Part shown: positions 23,401 through 33,000 of the stretch, piece after piece
Position numbering within the stretch: the first letter of the stretch is position 1
How the letters are laid out: every line of letters starts with the position of its first letter
Assembly: GCA_964035575.1 (NCBI GenBank)
Contig: OZ037850.1
Location: 764,501 to 828,500 of the forward strand
Origin: Rhynchopus sp. YZ270_cl-10
Taxonomy: Eukaryota; Euglenozoa; Diplonemea; Diplonemida; Diplonemidae
Direction of reading: 5' to 3'
Length of the DNA stretch: 64,000 bases
Made by a program: the position numbers and the translations under genes
The notes under the pieces: generated by a model
The model's database searches: none
Seen by the model: only the letters and a program-made list of their open reading frames with translations
What the model was told of the DNA's origin: nothing

Positions 23401-24492
23401 ACGGAGTTTGACCTGACAAAATTTTGTTTTATCGCCCAAAATCGGGCGTGGTAGGTCATAAAATGGCCCAAAGAATCCAAAGAAAACCTCAGAAATAGAT
23501 GTTCGCGAAAAAATTTCGCAAGTCAAAATTCAGCCGCAATACCCTGTGACTGTAGTGGCTAGAGAACACGCATGCAGACCCGTTCCTTGCAATTTCCAGT
23601 GTTGTGTTTATCAATGCATGCATCCAGAGGACCCCTGGTTTACGAAATCGTAAGCACTCCTGTGCAAAAATGAAGTCGGTTTTTGACCCAAAATCGGGGT
23701 GGGTGGGTCATAATTTGCTCCAAATTTGGCCGAAAATCGGGATTTTTCTGAAAATTTCATTGTGCCCAGCAAAAATCCTTGCTTTTTTGAAGAATTTTCC
23801 AAAAAATATGCTATACCCCCTATGACTGGACCCAACTCCCCTCACTCTTTTTTTTTTCACCCAAAGGGCCGGTCAAATTTTACACACTAATACACAAAGT
23901 TACATACCCCCCAATTGAACGAATTTACATAAAAAGGGCCCAGAGTTTATATTTTAATTTTTTTTTGCATGCCAATGAAGGGCTCTCTGGGGTTCGATAA
24001 CCCGCGGAGAATCAGTGCCCTGCGTTCGCCGGTGGACGGTGAGGTGTTTGCACTTTCAACGTCTCTCTCTCTCTCTCTCTTTTTTGGCACATTCCTCTTT
24101 TCTGTTTATATCTTAGAATTTTCAACCAATCTACAGTTTCCTTGTTGTCTACCTCAGTATGGACAACACAAAACAGGGGCTGAATCTGGAGGAAAGTTAT
24201 ATAATGAAGAAGTGGCTATTGTACACACACTGTGTACATCGTTTTCCCCTCCCCTCCCCTCTTTTTGTTGAAGAAAAAAAAACATTCAAATAAAGTACGT
24301 TGGCTTTTGGGTTTTTTTGGGGGCTGGGGGGGGGGGGGGGGGGGGAAGGTGGATGGGGCTACCCATTGTTGCACGCCGAATAAAAAAAGCACATCAGTCT
24401 CCCCTCTTATTTACACAAACCCTCCCCATCCCTCTCATGACGTCTCCAAATCTCCATCAGGGCAAACAACACTATTATTTCCCCCCAAGACG
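20492..24492. other. Four-kilobase intergenic region with a TIR element
   Basis: No gene is supported. Contents: the T-rich stretch 20500-21720, one dispersed repeat copy at 21533-21580 (GAGAGGCTTAGGGTCATCTT), the element at 21728-23912, a composite repeat with GGGGTTCGATAACCCGCGG at 23992-24010, a CT microsatellite at 24060-24080, and a G-run near 24327-24346. The segment just before the next gene ends in CTATTATTTCCCCCCAAG at 24489, a good trans-splice acceptor. Confidence 0.6.
21728..23912. mobile_element. 2.2 kb element with short terminal inverted repeats
   Basis: The segment is bounded by GGGGGGTATGTAA at the left and its exact complement TTACATACCCCCC at the right. Inside each end are GACCGGT/GGCCGGTC-type sequences. 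The left half has three degenerate tandem units (centred near 22085, 22285 and 22470, about 190-base period), each containing a GTGGTGGGGT...GAAATGGAC core. The right half has several repeats built on CCCAAAATCGGG and CATCTAG. A minus-strand frame at 22815-23480 is open for 221 codons but is internally repetitive and matches no known transposase. It looks like a non-autonomous DNA element. Confidence 0.55.
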
Positions 24493-25296
24493 ATGCCGAT
24501 CATCCACACACACCGCCCTGTGATGATGGCTGTGCACTACACACTGCACAACGGTACGAATGTGAACATCATGGTCCCTACCACGCAGGGAGAGAACCTG
24601 CACTGTCTTATTGAACGGATCTGTTCGTTGTTTAACTCGAAATTTGATGCCGGGCTTGTGTATCACAAAGTCGGCCTGGCGGTGACGGATACGAAGCTGG
24701 GGGGAATTGATTGCATGCGTCCTACAAGCCCTGCGGACTTTAGCAGTATTTCTTCGGCTTGCTCTTCGCATTCTACACAGTCTTCCGCACCTTCTACACC
24801 ACGCACACCATCACCAGGCGAAAGACGTTCGTCCTTCTTCACCCTCTCACGGACAAGCAGTGACGCAGTCTCGATGTCGTCCAATTCATCCTTTGCGACG
24901 ACCACGCGGGATATGTTCACTGCAAATGGAACTGCACGCCTGGTAACTCCAGTTGAGAAGCAGAGCTTTTGCAAGACCCTCATCAAGAAGGTGAAGGGCA
25001 TCCGCCTGCGCAACCCCCTCAAGAATGAGGTGCGTGACGACGCTGTCGCGACTACAGAGCTTGCCGTCCCAGAGGAGTACCGCAACAGCATTGCCTTTGC
25101 CACGCAGCACCCTGTCGCGTCGCTTCCCTACGTAAGGTGGTGCACCCAGCAAGCCCGTACCGTGCAGTGCACATTAGTCGAGATGAACGCCCCCTCCCTT
25201 CTGCAAAGACGCATGATCTCCAGAGAACCCCTCAATATCTCAACAGAAAACCTCAAATCTGCAGCAAAATCGGCAAAACCACTTGTAAAAGCGTGA
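24493..25296 (+). CDS. Unknown Ser/Thr-rich basic protein
   Basis: The ATG at 24493 follows the acceptor CCCCCCAAG by three bases and gives 267 residues; the frame is open further upstream, but that part lies before the acceptor. Residues about 10-70 (VHYTLHNGTNVNIMVPTTQGENLHCLIERICSLF) could form a beta-grasp-like fold. About 85-150 is a Ser/Thr/Pro-rich linker (SSISSACSSHSTQSSAPSTP), and about 158-190 is basic (KTLIKKVKGIRLRNPLKNE). There is no transmembrane helix or signal peptide. It is an isolated gene between two long repeat-rich stretches. No function can be assigned. Confidence 0.65.
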   Translation: MPIIHTHRPVMMAVHYTLHNGTNVNIMVPTTQGENLHCLIERICSLFNSKFDAGLVYHKVGLAVTDTKLGGIDCMRPTSPADFSSISSACSSHSTQSSAPSTPRTPSPGERRSSFFTLSRTSSDAVSMSSNSSFATTTRDMFTANGTARLVTPVEKQSFCKTLIKKVKGIRLRNPLKNEVRDDAVATTELAVPEEYRNSIAFATQHPVASLPYVRWCTQQARTVQCTLVEMNAPSLLQRRMISREPLNISTENLKSAAKSAKPLVKA

Positions 25297-26924
25297 GTTT
25301 TGAGAAAAAAAAGGGGAGGGAGGAAGGAAGAGGTGTCAAATAAGTGATTATATTTTTTGCTTTTGCTTTGAAAAAATGGAGGCCCATTCATTTTTTTTAA
25401 AAGTTTTCGTGCGATTGTTTTGAGATATGTATGCGAATAGTCATATTTCAATTTCTCTTTTTTTTATTTTTTTTATGAATATTTTTCATGACGTCGAACG
25501 ACGTTTCATGTACCCAGCAAATAAATGAACAAAAAATATGCCAAAATGATACCAGCAGCAGTTGCAGGTTCATAAAGTAAATAAAATGTTGCTGCCCCTC
25601 CACACGCATCCCGCTTTTCAAACCACATTCTACCCCCCTGTCACTCATTTCAATTTCACCAAAAAGCGCGAAAAAAGAAAATTTAAATTTCTGTCGTGAG
25701 TGTCTCTCCCCAGACACACCCTTTTTCAACACTAAGCACAGCGCTTAGACAGCTTACCAACTTATTTTTTATCCCCTTTTTTTTCCAGTCGACGAAGTAC
25801 GACAATTCCTGTACGACAACGCCCCCGCCCTTTTTTTTTTGTCGAAAGACATTTTGTGATTAAACTGGCCAAAAGGAAATCCCACAATCTACATGCATCA
25901 GAGGAAATGATGAGTCCTCCTTTAGTAATTGTGTTTCCTATTGATGGTCTAGTCTCACGCCCCCTATTTTATGACTAATCACGAGATGCTTATGTTCATC
26001 TTAAAAAAAATATTTTTATTGATTATTTTGTGCACAAAAGGTTCATATTGGAAGGTGGCTAAGGATACGAGGCTAAGGTTTATCCTACCATTGTTTTTGA
26101 CTTTTTTTTAAAGATGGGAACATTTTTATTGATCCCTCCTATGCTATCAATTTATTGATTGCATATGTTGAAATACTTTTTGTATAAACACGATACGTCT
26201 GACCACTCCGAAAGATTTATTGTCGAACCGATGTAGATACCCCTCCAGTACAAGAAAGGGGTTAACAACAGTGTCGGATTCGCAAGGAAACTCCCGAGAG
26301 AAAGGCGCCAATGTACAGTTTCGATTTTTTTTATTTTGTGCTTTCATCCGGATGGCATTAATAACTTCACTTTATTTTATTTCATGCTAAGCAACGGCCC
26401 GTGTTGTGTCTTGCTTGTATACCATTTGTGAATACCCCTTCTTCCTGCCCCACCGGCATGGGGTGTGTGGGTTTTGCACAGTTATCACTCACATTCCGTT
26501 CTTTAAAAATGTGCAACAGGGTACTTTCAATGTGACTGTTCACATTCCATTGTCTCGTCGTATTTTATGGCCTCATGTCTGCTGTCCCGTGACAGTAGTC
26601 TAAAATCAAATAAATTTATTCGTCAGTGCCTGCGTCCCAGGGGTGTTTGCACTATCAACTTCACTTTATTCGATGGGGTTCATGTGTGAGAGGCTCAGGT
26701 TCATCTTACAGCTACCTTTTTGTTTTGTTTGGATTTGGTTTGTGTGTCTTTCATAATGGCGAAGTGTTGCAATGAGAGAGACAGGAACCAAAATAAACAG
26801 TATGGGGTAATCCGGGAACCCCGTTTTCGGGTGGTAATACCAGCTCACTTCTGTATTAGGGGCAGCCACGTGAAGTGAGGCTGAGGGTCAGGGACAGGGG
26901 CGACAAAAAGACCACACAGGGTTG

Positions 26925-27265
26925 TTCCTTGTTCTCGGAAAAAACAGCAAAATTCTGGATTTATGTTCCCGTTTTTTTCCTTTTTTTGGGTGGGGTTTTT
27001 TGCCCTTTTTCGGGCTTTCCGAGCTCTACCCTCACTGTAGTGGGGTCATTTCGAGAAAATGGACAAGTTCTTGATTGATACAAATTTTGGTTACGACCAC
27101 TAGTGAGTTGCTCACAATGCTAAATGAGTGTCAGAACTGTGATTCTGGGCCCACTTTAACCGCCCCTCGAAATTCAAAAAGGGGTCCAAACCCGGGCGCG
27201 CTACACTCGCGCGGAACTTTTTGCTTTGGTCTAGTTGCATTTTTGGCTGCAAAATGCAAGGGGAT
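26925..27265. repeat. Dispersed repeat, copy inverted at 59.4-59.6 kb
   Basis: Segments here recur in reverse complement at about 59390-59630. They include the TTGTTCTCGGAAAAAACAGC core, the following CGGGCTTTCCGAGCTCTAC stretch, and, nearer the right end, CTTTGGTCTAGTTGCATTTT. The two copies differ by an internal gap. The GTAGTGGGGTCA...GGACAAG portion is also related to the units inside the 21.7-23.9 kb element. Confidence 0.6.
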
Positions 27266-27429
27266 CCCCAAAGACGTTGGGAATATTATTTGGATGGGGC
27301 AGTGATTTTGTACCTGCATACACGCTCCCTCGCGGTAACCGCGTGCATGCCAATGAAGTGCTCTCTGGGGTTCGATAACCCGTGGAACCAGTGCTTCCGC
27401 CGATGAACGGTGAGGCGTTGCACTTCTCT

Positions 27430-27570
27430 TTTTGCGGAGCAAAAAATAATATAAATGGCGCCGCAGGCAAAAAAATTTGAGTACAGTGTAAAAATCTAGC
27501 TTCCAACGAACCCTTTTTTGCAGAGCAAAAAATGAAAAATGGCGCCGCAGGCAAAAAAAAAATTGGGGGT
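27430..27570. repeat. Two direct copies of a CGCCGCAGGC-bearing unit
   Basis: A unit of the form GCGGAGCAAAAAAT...AAATGGCGCCGCAGGCAAAAAA occurs twice about 70-75 bases apart. The CGCCGCAGGC core also occurs at about 22576, and inverted inside the calcineurin-B-like intron near 7280. Confidence 0.6.
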
Positions 27571-27846
27571 ACAGCCCTGGACAGTGAAGGATTTTGTTGT
27601 CAATTTTTTTTTCTTGCCCCCTGAAAACTCTTGCTTTTGAGAGTTTCGACCATTTCACCACACTGGTGGTGTGTCACCTACAGTGAAACCCACCAGAAAC
27701 CACAAGAAAGCCCCCTAAGGAAAAAAAGGAAAAAAAAAAAGGAAAAAAAAACTAAAATCCAGAATTTCATGTTCTCGGTCCCACTTAGGAACTTCCCTGA
27801 GACCACATTTTTTTTTTTTTTTTTTTTTGGTGATTTTGTTGTAAAT

Positions 27847-28233
27847 CATGGATGTACAAAGTACTTTTTTCCAGAAAGTAAAAAAAAGTAGAAAAATCCC
27901 AGTACTTGATACTTCAAGTACTTGACCCGTTTTTTTTTTTTTTTTTTACTTGATTACTTTTTTTTTTGCATCAAGTACTTGATTCGGCAAAAAAATGGAA
28001 AAGTACTTGAATAAATTCAAGTACTTTTCCATTTTTTTTACTTTTTTTGCCAATTCAAGTACTTGATGCAACAAAAAAAGTAATCAAGTAAAAAAAAAGT
28101 GAAAGTACTTGAAGGAAAAAAAGTACTTGAAGCAAGAAAAAAAAATTTTTTTCTTTTTTTTTTAAATCGATCAAGTACTTGAAGTACACCAAAAAAAGTG
28201 AAAAAAAGTAATCAAGTACTTTGTACATCCATG
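27847..28233. mobile_element. Foldback element built of CAAGTACTTG palindromes
   Basis: The outer ends are complementary (CATGGATGTACAAAGTACT at 27847; AGTACTTTGTACATCCATG at the right). Inside, a nested hairpin is centred on about 28017: GGAAAAGTACTTGAAT faces ATTCAAGTACTTTTCC, and complementarity continues outward through GCATCAAGTACTTGAT and AATCAAG. The sequence is almost entirely combinations of AAGTACTT with A/T runs. There is no coding capacity. Confidence 0.75.
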
Positions 28234-29217
28234 GTAAATTGATTTGAACCGCGTTCCTGGATTACCCCACAGTAAAATAACAGAGTTAAAAAAGAAAGTA
28301 CAGCTAACAAATAATGTTTTACCTCGCCTGTCCAAAAGCGATGCTGCAAAAAAAAGAAAATACGAAATAAAAAAAGCATCAACATTTTATAGAAATAATA
28401 TTCCTTCCGAAAGAAAAAATACGTGAAAAGCAACACATTTAAAACAAAAACAGTGGTATGCACACGACAACAAAAACAAAACAAAAAAAAAAAAACTAGA
28501 GTGTTTTCTTCACCTACCCCCCTTATCCACTCGCTTGACTACTGACTGAAAAAACCTACCGCAATCAGTAAGGTTTATTCATCAGTAAATTTAGTCACCC
28601 ATCTTTTCCTGTCTTGATTATCGTATTGTTTTCATTGGTGCATTGGAGTGAACTCACATCGCACAGACTCCATTTTTTTTTTCTTCACTTTTTTTTGTGC
28701 TTTCATCCGGATGTCTGGCATCGTGGGTCAGTCGGAGGTGCCTGCATCAACAACTACAGTTTTTTTTCTTCAGGTGACTATGCCCATAAAGCTTAGATTC
28801 ATCTTGCAAATTCCCGTCCCCCCTTTTTCTTCAAAAACTATTGCGGACCCTGTGAAGGAAAACAAAATTTTCCTCAAAAATTGGGTTGTTCCCTGGGGTG
28901 GGTCTTCTCTCGCCTTTTTTTGCTGCTTCAAATTGTTTTTTTGGTTCGACTTTCATTTGAGTCTCTTATGACTTTCACTGAATGTATTCATTTCTCTCCC
29001 TCTCCCTCCGTTGGCGGGGGCAGCTTTGCTGCGTCGGAGATCCCTACTGGAGAATACTGTCCTTTGATAAGAACCTCCTCTCCCTCTTGTTTGCTTTCAC
29101 ATTTTCTTTCCCTCCCCCCCGAGCCCCAACTCACCCTCATATTCTTCTAGGTATGTTCTAGTAATTCAGATCTGAATTGGCTCGTCTTTTGAATCGTTGT
29201 GTGTTTTGTAATGCCTC

Positions 29218-29352
29218 TAAGTATACCCCAAAGGCAAATTCAGATTCGCCCTATATTCGGATTCTAAAATTCCTAGGCCATATTCAGATCCTATTCGGGT
29301 GTATTCGGGTCCGAATAAAGGGGGAATCCGTATTCGCCTTTGGGTATGCCTA
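29218..29352. mobile_element. Short imperfect foldback element
   Basis: About 135 bases bounded by TAAGTATACCCCAAAGGC and the approximate complement GCCTTTGGGTATGCCTA. The interior has several ATTCGG/CCGAAT units in both orientations. The size and structure fit a very small MITE. Confidence 0.5.
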
Positions 29353-30955
29353 AACGTTTTATCAATTCACTTTGGTTCGTGTCTTTCTGCGGATGTGTGT
29401 GGAGACTTCCTACGGTGTTACCGTGTATACCCGGAAAACCTCAAACAGTTGACACTTAATACCAAGGTGTGAGAGATAATGTAAGTGTCGTGAAGTTTTG
29501 TTGCGAGAGAACCACAGCGCGGTGTTGAAAAAGCACCGAGTAAGTAAACATCCGTATTTTGATTTCTTTTTGATTTATCTGAGATGTACGTGCGTGATGA
29601 AGGCACGGTCATCTTTTTAAACTTTTCTCTTTTTCTGTAGATTTTTTTTTGGCCAAGAGAGAGAGAGAGAGCTACATTCCATCAGGTTTTTAGGTCGAAG
29701 GACCAAGCATGAAGTTTTCTTCATACGTTCTCTTTTGTTGCATCAACCCCTCCCTTTTTTCCTTAGTTTCACAACCGTCTGCTTTCTCAGGAAAGCTACC
29801 AAAACGGATTTACTCCGTACGACGCGTTTGATTTGTTGCTGCTTCTTAGTTTTCGAAATATGTGTTGATAGTCATGGTTCAAGTTTTGCTTACACGCAGT
29901 GTTATGAGAAACTGAACAGGATTATCCAATGGTATATTTGTCCTCACGCCTTTTCTTTTTGAATCATCCCCCTCCAATTATGACGTGCGCCACTCAGGGT
30001 AAGAGCCTAAATGGCTTCCTAAAATGGCTGCGGTCAACGAAAAAAGACACAGTAGTAGATTAGTGAGGACAAATCAAGTGGCAAAATGTTAGTTTCGTTT
30101 CGTTTTTTTTTTTTTTTATTTTGTTTTTCAGTGCCGTCCGCCGGTGTACGATGAGGCGTTTGCACTTTCAACTTCTTGTGCAACCTTTTTCTTTTTCTTT
30201 CTTTTTTTTTTTACAAAAAAAATTGTGTGTGATATGGTACCGTGCAGGGGTACAGCATGTGAGAGCATTCACAAAAAAAATAAAATCCGTGTAGCACTGT
30301 ACAGTACCATGAATGTTTTTGTTTTTGTTTTTAATGATGTGCGCAATGAGAGGCACATTCATTCTTACAAAGTTCTCTTTTTTTAGAGTTATATTTTTCA
30401 CTTTGCATTGACGCCTTTTCAAGACAGGGAGTGCACTGAGCTGGGGTTGCCTGATATAGTACTCTCTGACTAGAAACGCGCGGTGCTACGTGTGTTTTTT
30501 TTTTTCTTCTTTCCCTCCAACTTTTTTTTGTTTTTGCTTCACCTCTTTATTCGTATGCGACTTCCGAAAAAAATATATAAAAAAACTATACTGTACTTGG
30601 TACAGCCCCTCTCTCCTCTTCCTCCCCTCCCGTTTATGCTATATCAGCATAACCATTGGTTGTTTCCCCTTCTTACCTTTTTGTATGGATTTACACTTCT
30701 TCTTCTTGTCACCCCCTCTCCTTTCGTGTGTGCCTTTTGCACATTTTTAAATTGTCTTTTTCTTTTTCTTTTTGCGATGGTTTTCTGTAGAATTTTGCGA
30801 CAGTGTTTTTTCATGGGATATCCTTATGTGTTTTGTTACTCGAAGTGCTTTTTCGATGATCGTCCATGCGGTCTGTGATGTTGTGCACCTCTGAGCTTCA
30901 TTTTTGTGGAATGTTTGTTAACCCATTAGTCGTGAGTGTGTTTTTTTTTTATATA

Positions 30956-31725
30956 CAATTACCAGGGCGTTCGCTATCGCCATCGTTTTTTCCTGATCGT
31001 GGCGAAATGCCAAAAACCCCGAAATTTTCGTTTTTTTACTAGTGCTTAAAATAGGTCAAAAAAAATTTTCCCGCCGGAGAGAAGTTAGTTCGTGGGGTGA
31101 ATCCCTGGTACTGAATGGTCAAAAAAAATTTGCTATTTGCGCGTGATCCCTTCCCCAGCACAAGTGATATTACAGCTGAACTTTCCTGATACTAAAACCA
31201 GCAAAACGATGGAGAATTTCATCAATCCCCCCTCACTGAGGGTCTCTTTGTGTTGTTTAATCAAACAGATGTACAAGAGAGGCATCTGTCATATGAGACT
31301 TCATCCTTATTTTGATTATTTTCAACTCTCTGCCGTTGAAAGTAGAGTTGACACGAGCAGTGACACCTTCTATAACAGGGGGTACGGTACACCTTCAGCA
31401 GACTGCAGGATTGAGGAGCGAGCGGGAGTGCTGGGGAAACTTCCTCTCACGGCAGGCGGGTTTGCGGATGATTTTGAGTACAGTGGACATGCACCCCTCT
31501 GCGACCCCCCCTCCGGGGGGGTCTACAGGGTGGTGGGGAGAAATCTCTCTCTCTCTTTTTTTTTTTTTTTCCCCCTTTTTTTATTTATTTATTTATTTAT
31601 TTATACAGGGTTTCGCCCCGGTGGGGCGAAGCCCTGGGGCGAAATAAAATGTCATTTTTTCAGGAAAAGATTTTTTTAACGAAAAAAAATATTTTTCGCC
31701 CCGGGGCGAACGCCCTGACAATTAC
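30956..31725. mobile_element. Element with inverted AATTACCAGGGCGTTCGC ends
   Basis: The left end CAATTACCAGGGCGTTCGC is matched by GCGAACGCCCTGACAATTAC at the right end with one or two mismatches. An internal hairpin of CGCCCCGG/CCGGGGCGAA lies near the right end (31611-31715), along with a TTTA microsatellite (31579-31604). The frame at 31137-31679 is not convincing as a gene. Confidence 0.5.
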
Positions 31726-31749
31726 CTGATTTTTTCCCTAAAATTTGAT

Positions 31750-33000
31750 GGAGTTTGGAGGTAGTTAAACCCCCCCCCTAGGGGATACGACTCCAGCCAT
31801 TTTGGCTGGGACCAAACGCACGGAAAATTCATTTGGCATTATCTGGCCATCTCCAAGGCAACTGCGGGTGAAAAACACCCTCAGAGTGGGTCACAGGGGG
31901 CCTGTGGGTCGAAAAACGACCCAGAAGCCACCCCAGAATACAAAAAAATGGAAAAAAATAGTGAAAAAACGGCTTTTTTCACGTTTTGGCCACTTTGGGC
32001 AAAATAGCGATTTTTCGAGAAAAAAATCAAAAACCGGGATATTTTTTGACATCACAAAGCCTCCTTTGGCACAAATATACCCCAAAAGTGGCCTGTGAGT
32101 CCATTCCAACCTGTTTTGGACATATTTGACACTTTTGGAAGTGTTTTTTTGGTGTTTTTAGGTCAAAAAAATGCCCAAGACGTCCCCAAGACATCCCCAA
32201 GACACTTTGCACACCCCCTGTTACGGTCATATTTTTTTCGTTTTTTTGCCTGAAACCCCCAAAATACCCCTCCCGGACCCCACATAGTCCCGAATATCCA
32301 TCACACACCCACTCAGAGTGAGTAGAAGCACCCCAAAAAAAATATTTTTTAAAGCCCTAAAATTGTGCTTCAGTTTCGGCAGCATCCATGTTGAAGTTGA
32401 AGGGCTTTAAAAAATATTTTTTTTGGGGTGCTTCTACTCACTCTGAGTGGGTGTGTGATGGATATTCGGGACTATGTGGGGTCCGGGAGGGGTATTTTGG
32501 GGGTTTCAGGCAAAAAAACGAAAAAAATATGACCGTAACAGGGGGTGTGCAAAGTGTCTTGGGGATGTCTTGGGGACGTCTTGGGCATTTTTTTGACCTA
32601 AAAACACCAAAAAAACACTTCCAAAAGTGTCAAATATGTCCAAAACAGGTTGGAATGGACTCACAGGCCACTTTTGGGGTATATTTGTGCCAAAGGAGGC
32701 TTTGTGATGTCAAAAAATATCCCGGTTTTTGATTTTTTTCTCGAAAAATCGCTATTTTGCCCAAAGTGGCCAAAACGTGAAAAAAGCCGTTTTTTCACTA
32801 TTTTTTTCCATTTTTTTGTATTCTGGGGTGGCTTCTGGGTCGTTTTTCGACCCACAGGCCCCCTGTGACCCACTCTGAGGGTGTTTTTCACCCGCAGTTG
32901 CCTTGGAGATGACCAGATAATGCCAAATGAATTTTCCGTGCGCAAAAAATGGCTGGAGTCGTACCCCCTAAACCCCCCCCCAAACTTCACCAAAATTTCA
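31750..33000. repeat. Near-perfect 1.2 kb palindrome
   Basis: A left arm (about 31750-32358) and right arm (32401-about 33000) are reverse complements around a 42-base spacer (32359-32400). Over the inner ~550 bases I see about one substitution (CTGGCC versus CTGGTC); the match decays beyond the GACTCCAGCC block near the outer ends. Peptides from the arms on opposite strands are identical except one residue, which also supports the match. No gene is encoded. It is either a large foldback element or an inverted duplication, and a transcript would form a hairpin of more than 500 base pairs. Confidence 0.85.

Noticed and set aside
22815..23480. 221-codon minus-strand frame in the 21.7-23.9 kb element
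   Set aside because: Internally repetitive and degenerate, with no catalytic signature of transposase or reverse transcriptase; judged an accident of low-complexity repeats.
23992..24010. tRNA gene
   Set aside because: Only a T-arm/B-box-like stretch is present; no acceptor stem, D-arm or anticodon arm can be built.
31137..31679. 180-codon frame within the 31 kb element
   Set aside because: It spans an inverted-repeat element and ends in poly-Phe from a T-run; no acceptor at its start.
31750..33000. Palindrome as a sequencing artefact
   Set aside because: A base difference between arms and gradual decay at the outer ends argue for a real inverted duplication, though long reads are needed to be sure.
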